This document shows, piece after piece, positions 42,257 through 52,879 of a DNA stretch of 64,000 bases. The notes under the pieces were generated by a model. The model saw only the letters and a list, made by a program, of their open reading frames with translations, was not told where the DNA came from and ran no database searches. Numbering within the stretch: position 1 is the stretch's first letter; every line of letters begins with the position of its first letter. The position numbers and the translations under genes were made by a program. This DNA comes from Nematopogon swammerdamellus (taxonomy: Eukaryota > Arthropoda > Insecta > Lepidoptera > Adelidae), in assembly GCA_946902875.1 (NCBI GenBank), contig OX336359.1, positions 4,030,001-4,094,000 on the forward strand, given 5' to 3'.

Positions 42257-42745
42257 TGTACCGTGTGGGGTCGGTACTTAAAAAGAATAGCCCCACTGCA
42301 TCTCTCCCCGTCGCATGTCGTAAAAGTCGACTAAGGGATAAGAAAATTCGTCAGCCTCGGTGGCTCAGTGGCGCGGTTGGTTAGTCAACTGTTTTTAAGC
42401 AATGCTGAGCGCGGTCAGTGATTGGATGGGTGACCGCTCGACCGTTGGAGGCTGACCGTGGTTCGGATACCACGTTAAACTGTAGGTCCCTTCCCTTCTT
42501 ACCTTACTAGGTGGTAGGGTTTATCCCGGCCGGGTTGGTACCACCGCACTGAACGAAACGTCGGTCGAAACGGCTATGTAAATAGTTCGTGTTTTCCGTC
42601 CAGTTTAGTGTAGCCGACATGAAATGAAGGGAAGCACTGACATGGCACCTAGTTCACCCTGTGTTATGGGCTGACATCACGGATGTTGTAGGTGATGTAG
42701 CCAACCGTGTCAGGTTCCATAAAAAAAAAAAAAAAAAAAAATAAT
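42257..42745 (+). repeat. SINE-like element, long form, complete (reference)
   Basis: Head 42257-42340 (TACCGTGTGGGGTCGGTACT, GTCGTAAAAGTCGACTAAGG). tRNA-like A box TGGCTCAGTGG at 42361. 5S-like block 42398-42441 (GAGCGCGGTCAGTGATTGG, ATGGGTGACCGCTCG). B-box-like GGTTCGGATACC at about 42459. Tail from GTAGGTCCCTTCCC through GGTACCACCGCACTGAACG and GGGCTGACATCACGGATG to CAGGTTCCAT, then A20. Length about 490 bp. Nearly identical to 43776-44250. Confidence 0.95.
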
Positions 42746-42877
42746 AATGTAGCCAACCGTGTCAGTTTCCATGAAAATAAAATAAAAACAAAAATGTGTA
42801 CCATAACGTGCTACGTTATCACGGTTCGGCTACCATTTTAGTCGGCACGAAACATAACGTGATATAAAATATTGTGC

Positions 42878-43670
42878 TTTTTTATGGAAACTAACACGGC
42901 TGGCATCATACAGGGTGTAAAAACGGCGAGTACACTAAATTTAGGAAATGATTATTGGGATCAAGAGTAACAAAAAAGTGAAATAACTTTTTCTAAATTC
43001 CCTTTAAATAAAAAGTTACACTTTTCATACAAACTAATTGATTATTTTAGTGTAAAAATGATCTAATTACAACAGGGCGGCGCGGAGGGGGGAAGAGCGG
43101 GTGAGGCGTGAGCGCCTCCGACGGTGGTGTTGGCGGGAGGGGCGGGGGATAGCTTTGTGAGTGGGGAACTGGAGGTCGGCAGGCGGAGGGTGCAGAGCGG
43201 CAACAACACATTAAATTACACTAGACGAAAACATACATTTAAAAAATTCATATCTCGAAAACTAGACACTTTAGAGAAAAACTTTATTTGCTTTTTTGTC
43301 CAAGAAAAACATGAGGATTGCGCTGGCGAAATTAATGTACTCGCCGTTTTAACACGCTGTATACATCAGTTACTGCATCCGTAATCTCAGCCCTTATCAC
43401 CTTGGTGAACTAGGTGCCGTGTTATTGCTCCCCTTCGGTCGTGCCGGCTACACCGAACTGGACGGAAAAACGAATTGACTTAGCCGTTTCAACTGATTCA
43501 GTGCGGTGGTAGCAACCCGGGCGGGTTAAACACTAAAAACTAGTGAGGTAAGAAGGGCAGGGTACAGTTTTACGTGGAATCCGAACCACGAGTCACCCAT
43601 CCAATTGCGCCTAGGTGCGCTTATGATCACGACCGACAGTCGATTGACTGCACCACTGAGTTGTTTTACC
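42878..43670 (-). repeat. SINE-like element, long form, split by a MITE
   Basis: 42878-42908 is the tail end on the minus strand (TTTATGGAAACTAACACGGC). The element resumes at 43362 (CATCAGTTACTGCATCCG, GTGAACTAGGTGCC) and runs to a degraded tRNA/5S block near 43600-43665 (CACCACTGAGTT, in plus-strand sense). The MITE at 42911 splits it. Confidence 0.85.
42911..43359. mobile_element. TA-flanked MITE with GC-rich core, copy 2
   Basis: CAGGGTGTAAAAACGGCGAG and CTCGCCGTTTTAACACGCTG termini, flanked by TA (42909 and 43360). Same 449-450 bp layout as 22694-23143, including the GC-rich core (GGGCGGCGCGGAGGGGGG). Confidence 0.9.
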
Positions 43671-43775
43671 TATGCGGTATTGCACACGAAACAAAATATT
43701 ATCTAACAAGTGGATAGTTACACAGTTGTAGTATATCAAAAATATTTTTTGAGAATTTAACATACTATTAATATT
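43671..43775. other. Short unassigned AT-rich gap
   Basis: Nothing recognised. Confidence 0.3.
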
Positions 43776-44250
43776 TGTACCGTGTGGGGTCGGTACTTAA
43801 AAAGAATAGCCCCACTGCATCTCTCCCCGTCGCATGTCGTAAAAGTCGACTAAGGGATAAGAAAATTCGTCAGCCTCGGTAGCTCAGTGGCGCGGTTGGT
43901 TAGTCAACTGTTATTAAGCAACGCTGAGCGCGGTCAGTGATTGGATGGGTGATCGCTCGACCGTTGGAGGCTGACCGTGGTTCGGATTCTACGTTAAACT
44001 GTAGGTCCCTTCCCTTCTTACCTTACTAGTTGGTAGGGTTTATCCCGGCCGGGTTGGTACCACCGCACTGAACGAAACGTCGGTCGAAACGGCTATGTAA
44101 ATAGTTCGTGTTTTCCGTCCAGTTTAGTGTAGCCGACATGAAATGAAGGGAAGCACTGACATGGCACCTAGTTCACCATGTGTTATGGGCTGACATCACG
44201 GATGTTGTAGGTGATGTAGCCAACCGTGTCAGGTTCCCTAAAAAAAAATA
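43776..44250 (+). repeat. SINE-like element, long form, complete
   Basis: Second near-identical complete copy: A box TAGCTCAGTGG at 43880, 5S-like 43917-43959 (AGCAACGCTGAGCGCGG, TTGGATGGGTGATCGC), B-box-like GGTTCGGATTCT at 43979, tail to CAGGTTCCCT and A8. Differences from 42257 are a handful of substitutions and the poly-A length. Confidence 0.95.
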
Positions 44251-45339
44251 CTATATGTGTTCGAATTAGGTGGATTTAAAATATTCAATGCAGTTTATAA
44301 AATTAATACTTCAGAAACTTTATCTTACTAAAATATCCAGTGTCTAGCCCACAAAGGAAAAGCCATTAGTTCTCTCCGTCAGCTCCTTTAAACAGTTTCT
44401 ATCAACGACATTCTACTTTCTGGACAGGCCCTCGTTATACATTTTACCGGTAGAAAGAGAATCTCTCTCACAGATGCACACTAAGCTAAAATGTTACACA
44501 CACACGTAACATAGGCTAGAATAAGACGTGCAGATGCAAACTCCGTGAACGGAAAAGGGATAGTGCGATTGGAGTTCTTATAAATATTGCCAATATTTAA
44601 AACAGCGTAAGTGCGCGAGAGCCTCATACATTACGTTACGTTTCCGCTCTGTGAACGTCGATAGAGTAAGACAGTTAAATGGCAATTTGATACGTATAAG
44701 GGAGACAACGATTGTACATTCCAAATTAGAATCCGTATACTTGAACTTTGTACGTCGCGGCTTGCGCGTGTGCCTTTATATTCATATAAAGACTTGTGCC
44801 ATGCGTTACAAGATAGGTTTAGAACCCTGCATGTCGCCACTGCATGTTCTCAGTGACTTACACTCGTATGCTCTCGTCTCGAACCGAGTAACGTATAGCT
44901 ATCCTTTTCACGCTCATATTTTGTGTACGCGAATGCATGATATTCTATCTCTCTCTTTTACGGACGGACGGATACAAAAACGTGACCTGCCTGAGCGGCG
45001 CAGTGCGGCGGACTGACTGCTCGCGAAAGAGGGTGCGCTGTATGCTCACAAATAGCGCGCCTCAAGTCGGTGTGTTATACCACTTCCCGATACTTTTTAA
45101 TTCCTTGGTTTATATAATGTAAAGCTATAATAGGAGCCGTGTATAGCGTCGGCGTAGTGGGATCGGATAACGCCTACTTCATTTACTCAATCCGGAAAAT
45201 GCCTTCAAACTGTGCTTCCCCACTCGCAACAGCGGAAGGCGGAAACCCGACTCCTGTGTCTTAGATAGGAAATAAATTATACAGATTTACTTCAGCAAAT
45301 TCTGGAGAGAATTTAATTGTTGTGGTTGTTTTTTGAGAT
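44251..45339. other. Unassigned stretch
   Basis: 1.1 kb without a recognised feature. Open frames of 121 (44651, +) and 69 (44631, -) codons overlap and show no recognised domains. A CG-rich patch lies at 44995-45070. Confidence 0.35.
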
Positions 45340-45480
45340 GGCTAGATAGATAGATAGAAAATGCTTTAATGCTCCAGTAAACATTAAACAGTAACAAGTA
45401 CATTAGAAAATTTACATAAGGTGCAAAGGCGGACTTATCACTTACAGAGATTTCTTCCAGTTAACCTTGGGATGTTTGAG
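45340..45480 (-). repeat. LINE 3'-UTR-like end with (TAGA)n
   Basis: AGATAGATAGATAGAAAATG, GGTGCAAAGGCGGACTTATC, AGATTTCTTCCAGTTAACC; partner of 19895-20060. Confidence 0.65.
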
Positions 45481-45639
45481 AGCCGATTAATATAGCGAAG
45501 AATACTTCTTAACAATACATACATATAAGTACATGCTAGTTAAATACAAGCCATACATGTGTTAATACATATAAATTACTAAACATATAGAATATTATGT
45601 ACAAATAAATATACATACATACATACTTTTCCATTCAGG

Positions 45640-45960
45640 TATGAAACAAAACTAGTTTTTTTGTTTTTTAGGTTTTTACTTCACTTTGACGGAGGTAATA
45701 CACTTTTATGTGTTGTTAGATAATTTACAAGGCAGTAAAACTGCCCTCGAACTTGTCACAATTTGTTCTATCCAGTTCGATTACACCCACGAAGAAGAAC
45801 CGGCAAGAAACTTCGCAAGGGTATATTATTACAATACAAGTATTTTGATGACTAGCCACATAAATAACATCGGTTGCAGTATATTGAAAACACATCTTGA
45901 GAGCAAGATTAACAACTTGTATCAGGTGTAGAAAGCCTTTGTCAAAGTTTGATACGTAAT
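45640..45960 (-). repeat. Repeat D, copy 2, diverged
   Basis: Minus strand: AAAGGCTTTCTACACC near the start, CTTGCTCTCAAGATG, then GTTTCTTGCCGGTTCTTCTT, CGTGGGTGTAATCGAACTGG, TAGAACAAATTGTGACAAG. The 81-codon plus frame across it is the repeat read backwards. Confidence 0.7.
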
Positions 45961-47234
45961 TTATGTCAACATAATTATGTTAGTACATTAAATATACTAT
46001 AATGTTGTATAATTGTCAAAAAAAGAAAACAAATTATATATACATGTTAAACTCGAATTATCAAGTGGTCGATGGGTGAATAAAATGGAGGTACTAATCG
46101 TACCTAGTCAAGCGTTATCTATATATGCAGTCAGGTAAGTAGTATATACATAGGTATACCATTCAGATAACATGCTGCCAATTGGAGCAGGCCAGTCTCC
46201 ACAAACAGCACCCGTTCACGATCATCAGGGCCAACTATTGCCTTAGATTACGACGATACCCATGGTAAAGGCTCTTTGAATGGTCGATATATTCAATGCA
46301 AGAAACGATGAATCATGAAAGTCAATACGGAAGGCGCTGTCATGGCGTCGTCACGCGTCACACTTTCCAGTTACTTTTCCAAATTAGTTGCGTGGGGTAA
46401 AATGGGGTAGAGAGAAACAACGGATCTCCATAAGTCCTGAACACATCTGACGCGTTTTTCATACTTACTCATCTTATTCGAACATGCTCGTCGGTTTCAC
46501 GTAGTTAATCATTTAATTCTTTTGATAAAATCTCTTTTACAAATCTTCAATATTCTCAGATACTTTCAATTCCATTCTTTTCAATTCATTCATTCTCATT
46601 AATTGTCACTTGTCTTGTTTCAGGCCATAACGCTCTCGAAATAACTTCTTTCTCAGGATTACCAATTTCGGCTATGAAATTGTATATTCTGTTTATATCA
46701 GAAGAGACTATAGCCACCAGCCTAACTATATTTGCAAAGTGTGAAGTCCTTGTCGTGTATTCAAGATTTTCAACCGATTAATTGGGGCTATTACAATTTG
46801 CGGCTTCCGAAACCGTCGAATCGGCCTCTCCTAGATTAAGTTTCAACCCTGGAACATCACAAACTTGTGACGAAGCAATTAATGGGAGTCAATATTATCT
46901 GAGCTAAGATAACCGGGGACCCGTTGTGGGTCCCGCGACGCTGGGACACCTTAGAATCTAACGCTTCTAAATTGACTAGGTTTGATTATTAGGAGCAGTC
47001 AGAGGAAGCATTAAGGTTATTTTTTCTTTAAGTGTTTTGTATGGAATTCAAAATGGGTCGATAAGACAGAGTCAGCACATTCTCCGACCAGCCAATTCCT
47101 GATTGATGGCTACACTGGACAAGAACAAGAAACAATTTGAATTATTCATTTATTTTACACTTCGGGAGCAAATTCTACTCGTTGATGGCAGTTTTAATTC
47201 TTTAATATGGACAGATTTGATTATGTTTCTTTTT
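45961..47234. other. Unassigned, with degraded repeat pieces
   Basis: 46390-46500 is a degraded GCGTCACGCC repeat (AGAGAAACAACGGATCTCC, ATGCTCGTCGGTTTCACG). 46915-46940 is a small GGGACCCGTTGTGGGTCCC hairpin. No gene recognised. Confidence 0.4.
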
Positions 47235-47560
47235 TATGTAAATCAGGCTGTGCCGAGAGACCAATGGTGCAGTCGACAGAGCCAAAATCACCTCTCCTCG
47301 CGAAACCACGCTCTGTTAGGTGCCATGGCAGCAGATTTGCGGACTGCTGCTAGGCTGTCTAGTCTGTTAATACGACGTTTAAAGACTCCCAGACTAAAGG
47401 ATTCGGGAAAATATCTCGCCGGAAGACAGTTCAACATCCTAGCGGTGCGGTGCGACAAAGAAACGATTTAGAGAACGGATGGGTTCTCAAAAGACTAATA
47501 TCAACAACAAAAGGATATTAAGCCTCTCTGTGACGAGTCATGCTGAGATAGGACGTGGAT
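47235..47560 (-). pseudogene. LINE J1, C-terminus and 3' end
   Basis: The minus strand matches J1: GAATCCTTTAGTCTGGGAG, AAACGTCGTATTAACAGAC and the tail GTTTCGCGAGGAGAGGTGAT. Compare 52395-52715 and 53490-53925. Only the last third of the protein and the 3' tail are present. Confidence 0.85.
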
Positions 47561-48057
47561 GTCTTCGCTGAAGATTGTGCTCTTTGGAGGCGAATTTTTC
47601 TCGAATTTAGGGGACACTTTTGTCTTAGAAAAAAATGCATATGCTTTGAGTGCATATTTTAGCACGCAGTGAAATTCCCTTATCTTTTGCATCTTCTCCC
47701 TTTGCCATTTCTGCATTAGCATTATCCAGATCCACGGTATAATACGTGACCTAAATCCTACTGTACATGCTTACCGAATGCACCGCTCCCTCTATGGGCG
47801 GATCGGTAGGGTTTATCTTTGTATCCATCGATTGAGCCGCCCACACGCTCGGATACTCTCTCGTGACCTTTTCCGTCGATATATTTATTTTTGTAATTAA
47901 CCTGACATGATTGGCTACGTAGAGATATACCGTTACGGCTGTCTCGATGAGGTGGACAGAGATATCGGATTACCAGGTGCCACGGTCCTGAGACAACTCT
48001 GACACAAATGAATCTATGAAACTTCTGGTGCCATCTTCTAACGAAGGTTGGCTACCA
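47561..48057. other. Unassigned stretch
   Basis: 47885-48000 (ACCTGACATGATTGGCTACG, ATGAGGTGGACAGAGATATC) vaguely recalls a SINE-like tail end but cannot be aligned securely. Confidence 0.3.
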
Positions 48058-48478
48058 TTAGCCTCGGTAGCTCAGTGGTGCGGTCGGTGGGCTGCCAGTC
48101 GGATCATAAGCACACCTGGGCGCGGTCAGTGGATTTAAGGGTGACCGCTCGACCATTGGAGGCTGATCGTGGTTTGGATTCCACGTAAAACTGTAGGCCC
48201 CTTCCCTTCTAAAAGGTAAGAAGGGAAGGGGCCTACAGTTTAGGTAACCCAACCACCTTAGTAGGTTGGGTTTAATTTAACCCGCCCGGGTTGGTACCAC
48301 CGCGCTGAATGAAATGTCGGTTGAAATGGCTATTTAAATAGTTCATGTTTCCCGTCCAGTTCAGTGTGGCCGACATGAAATGAAGGAAAGCAATTACAAG
48401 GCACCTAGTTCACCCGGTGTTATGGGCTGACATCACAGATGTAGTAGGTGATGTAGCCAAACGTGTCGAAAAAAAAAG
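48058..48478 (+). repeat. SINE-like element, long form, with inserted hairpin
   Basis: A box TAGCTCAGTGG at 48068, then CACACCTGGGCGCGGTCAGT and GGTGACCGCTCGACC, GGTTTGGATTCCACG, tail to GTAGCCAAACGTGTCG and poly-A. At 48190-48239 the word ACTGTAGGCCCCTTCCC is followed after an 8-base loop by its exact 21-base inverse, an inverted duplication unique to this copy. Confidence 0.9.
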
Positions 48479-48849
48479 AGCAAATAGTAAACAATTACGG
48501 GGGGTCCCCATACAATAAACGTGCTAAGAAACGATTTGTCACGCTACTCAATAATAGATGGCGCCATCGGCTTGTATATTTTGCAACAAACGATAGACGG
48601 ATATGTTTTTTTTTACAGGTATGGTATAGCGGTTCTACGGTTATCTTTAGTCCTTATTGCTTTTTTTATTGCTTCCGAACTGGGTGTCTGTGCCACCCCC
48701 GAGGGGTGCCAGTCCGGCTTGAAGGTATACTTGTATGGCATTAAGCTGACTATATGTTTATTCATGTATTGCCTTCAACGAGGAATTATTTTTCACTAGA
48801 GCTATCGCTAAGAAGAAAGATACAGTGAAACGGCGTCCCATCAGCTGAC
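48479..48849. other. Unassigned; shares a segment with 50300-50420
   Basis: 48655-48740 (GCTTCCGAACTGGGTGTCTG, GTGCCAGTCCGGCTTGAAGG) matches the minus strand of 50300-50420. The latter reads VPVRLEGELIGEKADMLVYW in one frame. This is possibly a retroelement fragment of unknown type. Confidence 0.4.
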
Positions 48850-49020
48850 GTATGAGGTAAAGTAGCGGCGAGGCAGATCGCAGAGCCGAGCGGTAGAGGG
48901 GAGCTCGCACAGGGCGGGAAGCGACCGGGAGTGGGGCTAGCGGGCGGTGAGAGGGGCTCGCGCGGGGCGGGAAGCGAGCGGGGAGGGTCTAGCAGCGGCC
49001 GGTAAGCGAGAAAACCAGCC
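48850..49020 (-). repeat. GC-rich repeat K, copy 2
   Basis: Minus strand: TCTAGACCCTCCCCGC-like, GCTTCCCGCCCCGCGCG, TCTACCGCTCGGCTC, TACCTCATACG. Matches 23585-23705 and extends it. Confidence 0.7.
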
Positions 49021-49608
49021 AAGGTCAACCCATCATGTCATAACAGTGCACAATTTAATTTGATTTAAATTTGATTGTATTTCAATGCACAATTGAAATA
49101 CAACCGGGCATGCAGCGCGACTTTCTTTCACGTGCGACGAGTTCACCTGCTCGCGATCGACTAGTTCCGATGTGCCCCAATTCGTAAATTGTGCCTCAAC
49201 TCGGCGGAGCAATGCCCGTTGCCCGAGTAAGATCTCTAGTGAAACATAATTCCTCGTTGATTGCCTTGCGAATATTGTTTAAGGGCTGAACACATTCTGG
49301 ACTCTCTCGATATCTTTCGAACATAATCCGCTTAGGGTATTGAAGACGTCTCCTATTAACAGCTATTAACAGATTAAGCTATTAACAGATGTTCCGATTT
49401 GGTTGGTCCCGACCAAGTCAGAACTGACGTGGGACATTGCTACAGACGTGTCCGACGACACGGTCGGCATTTCAACCGTCAGTTGCTTAAGTCTAGCGAA
49501 GTACCAGGGCATAAGAAATTGTTAGGAGGTTCGCTGTTTGAAGTCTCGACAGCATAAGTACTAACGAACGAAGTCGGGCGAAACCTCCAGGCGTCCAAAA
49601 CCTATCGG
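49021..49608. other. Unassigned stretch
   Basis: Small hairpin TTGTATTTCAAT / ATTGAAATACAA at 49076-49111 and a short duplication AGCTATTAACAGAT at 49360-49390. No gene recognised. Confidence 0.4.
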
Positions 49609-49742
49609 TTTTTTTTTTTTTTTTTTTTTTTTTTATTTTTTTTTTTATGGAAACTGACAAGGTTGGCTACATCACCTACAACATCCGTGATGTCAGCCCA
49701 TAACACCGGGTGAACTAGGTGCTATGTCAGTGCTTCCCTTCA
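49609..49742 (-). repeat. SINE-like tail end with long poly-A
   Basis: A T-run of about 38 (one A) at 49609-49646 precedes ATGGAAACTGACAAGGTTGG, ATCCGTGATGTCAGCCC and TGTCAGTGCTTCCCTTC on the plus strand: a minus-strand tail with an unusually long A-tail. Confidence 0.85.
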
Positions 49743-49992
49743 TTTCGCGTTCTCAAAATCGTTTATTTGTCGCACCGCTATGATGTGGAACTGTCTCCCG
49801 GCGAGTGTGTTTCCCGAATACTTTAACCTGGGTGTCTTCAAATGTCGTATCAACCAGCCTAGCAACAGTCCGCAAATCTGCTGGCATGGCGCCTCACTGA
49901 GCGTGGTTTCGCTAGAAGAGGGGTTTCTGGCTCTGTCGACTGTACCATTGGTCCCTCGACACAGCCATCCATGTTGGTTTACATATAAAAAA
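49742..49992 (+). pseudogene. LINE J1, C-terminus and 3' end
   Basis: The plus strand encodes WNCLPASVFPEYFNLGVFK, then a stop-free run into the 3' tail (CATGGCGCCTCACTGAGCG, TCTGTCGACTGTACC, TGGTTTACATATAAAAA). Directly joined to the SINE-like tail on its left and repeat B on its right. Confidence 0.85.
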
Positions 49993-50205
49993 AAGGCATA
50001 AGGACAAGATGCCGTGCATAAGGGCGACAGAATAATCACCTCTCACCTTGGCACGGTCCTTCCACCGAGTCATGCAGCAGGTGGGTCTTCGTGCCTTACT
50101 TGCTGCTGGATAGTTACCTTCTCCTAATACTTTTCGGTGTTGTGCTGTAATTTATAAGGGCACTTGCAGCACAACACCGACTAGTCTACTTTCCCTTAAT
50201 GTATG
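49993..50205 (-). repeat. Repeat B body, minus strand
   Basis: GCATAAGGACAAGATGCCGT, AGGGCGACAG, CACGGTCCTTCCACCGAG, TGCTGCTGGATAGTTACC, hairpin GTGTTGTGCTGTAATTTA / CAGCACAACACCGAC. The head is missing. Confidence 0.85.
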
Positions 50206-50245
50206 TATGTATTTTATTTTCTTTATTTATTTTGGCTTTTCTTGC

Positions 50246-50276
50246 TAGCGGTCCAAGGTTCGAATCCGGTCGGCAT
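50246..50276 (+). other. tRNA 3'-half-like segment
   Basis: AGGTTCGAATCCGGTCGGCA contains an exact consensus B box (GGTTCGAATCC) in a T-arm setting. No A box or 5' half is visible upstream, so it is a tRNA-derived fragment at most. Confidence 0.35.
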
Positions 50277-50821
50277 GTGCCAGTAGACAAGCATGTCAGC
50301 CTTTTCGCCGATTAATTCGCCTTCAAGCCTGACTGGCACCTCCTCGGGGGTGAAATTGGCTGCGCCCGAGGCTCCGAAGTCGAGCACAGATACCCAGTTC
50401 GGAAGACATAACAAACACGTTATACATATTATCAAAACATATGTGAATAGAAGCTTCTAGCGAAATATCCATACAAACGTCCTTATGAAAATCCAATTTT
50501 TCCGAGATTATTTTCAAAAGATTTGTACGAAGAAACCCGTCAATACCTACTCCTGCCTTATTGGGTGCTCGCCATTTAATCCTAAAGGTTATTACTACGC
50601 ACAATTCAGTCTAGCAATTTCTTTCAGGTCGCCGGATTGAGCGTAGTACCTAGTGCGAAAAGGTTTTAGCAGCTAAAAGCCTTTTTCCGGCTCTTTGCTG
50701 ACAAAACAACAATTTCTAAGGCGAAGGCGTATAAGGAGTATTGAGTTGTGTCGCGTAAGTCTCTGCTAACTTATTATAAAGGGGAACGCTTCACTGTCGC
50801 TTTTCTATATTGACGTGGAAT
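50277..50821. other. Unassigned; fragment shared with 48655
   Basis: See 48479-48849 for the shared segment. Otherwise nothing recognised up to the hAT-like element. Confidence 0.35.
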
Positions 50822-52306
50822 CAGTGGCGGCTGGTGACCTATGGGACTGGGTGTGCGGCGCACAGCACACCCAGTCCCATAGGTACCTAGCGCACGATGT
50901 AACTTACTCGTAGTACTAAACCCAAACGTGAATCTAATGGATACCGAGACGTGATTTTTTATTTTATTTTCATGTCTGAGTTAATTGCCCAAATTATGTA
51001 CGACCGAAGGGAAGCACTGACGTGGCACAAAGTTCATCCGGTGTTATGGGCTGACATCACGGATGTTGTAGGTGATGTAGGCAACCGTGCCAGTATCCAT
51101 AAAAAAAAATAAATTTACAAGTATTCTCACTCAACAGATACATAGTTGAAAGACAAAATAAGGTAAGGATATAAGTGATAAAATTATTAAAATATATTTA
51201 ATAAAAATGTACTCACTTTTAGATTGAAATATGTAGGTATGGTGTTTTGAAGAACACGCCAGCGAATTTATGAAAATTATGAAGAAATCAGTCACACACA
51301 CACCACACACACTACAGTTTGATTGGGTAGGTCTAATATTGTTCTATTTATAATGTAAGTCTATTCGTCGGGTTTTATCTTGCGCAAATATTTCTATCAC
51401 TTTTTTGTCACGCACTAGAAACACAACCAGAGTCCTAATTGCTCGAAGAACCAAAGCGACGCTTCACTGCGCAGTGGCCGGCCGCCGGGGCGCCGCCGCG
51501 CGCGAGGCGTGGCCGGCGCGCGCGCCCCCGCCCGCCGGCCAGCCTTGCCGCGCCGGGCAATGAAGAAAACTTCACAATGTACTGTTAACTGACGAAAAGT
51601 CGTTCAAACTGCTAAAAAACTGATTTGCAAAACATCCCGGCGCGGCAAAGATATATTACGTTCAATATTTCATCTATATTACGTACAATATTTCATCTAA
51701 GCGGCGCCGCGGCGCGGAGCGGCCATTATCGGTCGACGCGACGACGACGGGCCTCGCCCCGAACTGAGAGAGATGGCGCGGCGCGACGAGACGCAGAGTT
51801 TAGATCGCTCCCGCCGCGCCCGCGCCCCCCGCCCGCGCGTGCCTGCGGTCGGGTTTACGATCTCGGCTTACATCGGCTCATCGTCGGCTGGCTCGGTCGC
51901 GACGTGTCGCACGCGCGTCTATCCACAATATACTGTCCTTCTTTTTCCGTCGTGTGTCACACGCAGAATGCATCCTTGTTCCACACATAATCGTATGAAG
52001 AGTGTTTTGTTTCACACGGCGGGGCAGCGGCGTTTAAAATTTTTTCATAGTAACACGTTCGCGGTGTTTTGTGATGCACACGGCGGCGAGCTCGGCGGCG
52101 ATACGTAGTAAGTAGTACGTATTACGTACAGCAAAATCGTGCCTTGTTGTCTAGGAAATAGGAACGAATTCAGTTTGATATTTTTACTTCGATCGGCGAG
52201 ATTCATGGAGAATGTTTAATATTTTAATTTATTTATTTCTTTCGGGTGAAGGCGCTGTTTGGTGGTAGTGCGGCGCACGAACGCACTTAAGGGCCAGCCG
52301 CCACTG
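50822..52306. mobile_element. hAT-like non-autonomous element, 1485 bp, CpG-rich
   Basis: Termini CAGTGGCGGCTGG and CCAGCCGCCACTG are perfect 13-bp inverted repeats. Both sides are flanked by the 8-bp CGTGGAAT (50814-50821 and 52307-52314); an 8-bp target duplication is the hAT signature. Inside the left end is a 19-bp-stem hairpin (50838-50883). A SINE-like tail is inserted at 51000-51110. The interior is extremely CpG-rich in two blocks (51470-51560 and 51700-52090). Open frames in those blocks (51625, 51773) are Arg/Ala-rich and show no transposase motif. Confidence 0.85.
51000..51110 (+). repeat. SINE-like tail end inside the hAT-like element
   Basis: CGACCGAAGGGAAGCACTGA, GGGCTGACATCACGGATG, GTGCCAGTATCCAT and poly-A. 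Confidence 0.85.
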
Positions 52307-52394
52307 CGTGGAATCAAGTCTTACTCATATGGTACGAGGTGGGATGCATGTAAGCTAAAATATGACGTCACCGACAAGAAACATGTTTTTTTAA

Positions 52395-52715
52395 TTTGTT
52401 TTATGTAAACCAGCCTGGGTGGCTGTGCTGAGAGACCAATGGTGCAGTCGACAGAGCCAAAATCACCTCTCCTCGCGAAACCACGCTCATTTTGGTGCCA
52501 TGCCAGCAGATTTGCGGACTGTTGCTAGGCTGTCTAGCCCGTTAATACGACGCTTGAAGACAGCCAGGTTAAAGGATTCAGGAAATACACTCGCCGGAAG
52601 ACAGTTCCACACTCCAGCGGTGCGACAAAGAAACGATTTAGAGAACCGATGGGTTCTCAAAAGCCCAATGTCAACAACAAAAGGGTGCTGAGTCTCTCTG
52701 CGACGAGTCGGTCTG
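52395..52715 (-). pseudogene. LINE J1, C-terminus and 3' end
   Basis: Minus strand of J1: from CGACTCGTCGCAGAGAGACT through TTTGTTGTTGACATTGGGC, TGGAGTGTGGAACTGTCTTC, to the tail GCGTGGTTTCGCGAGGAG. Very close to 53490-53925 and in the opposite orientation. Confidence 0.85.
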
Positions 52716-52879
52716 TACCGGGAAAATGGTCAATGCTTAGTTTCTAAGTAACGCACATACAAAACATACATATATTTCAGCAAAATGAGGAAGGTGGCGC
52801 AAATACAACAATAATATAGAAAACATATTATTATTAGATATGATTTGCAGGCACAGTGAGTAATCAAAAATAGACAAGT

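Noticed and set aside
43880..43990. A functional tRNA or 5S rRNA gene
   Set aside because: A and B boxes are too far apart for a tRNA, no acceptor stem forms, and only part of 5S is present; it repeats as part of a dispersed element.
44651..45016. 121-codon open frame as a host gene
   Set aside because: No domain, no clear start context and an overlapping open frame on the other strand; cannot be told from chance.
51625..52108. Arg/Ala-rich frames in the CpG-rich part of the hAT-like element as a transposase
   Set aside because: No hAT transposase motifs or dimerisation block; frames arise because CpG-rich DNA lacks stop codons.
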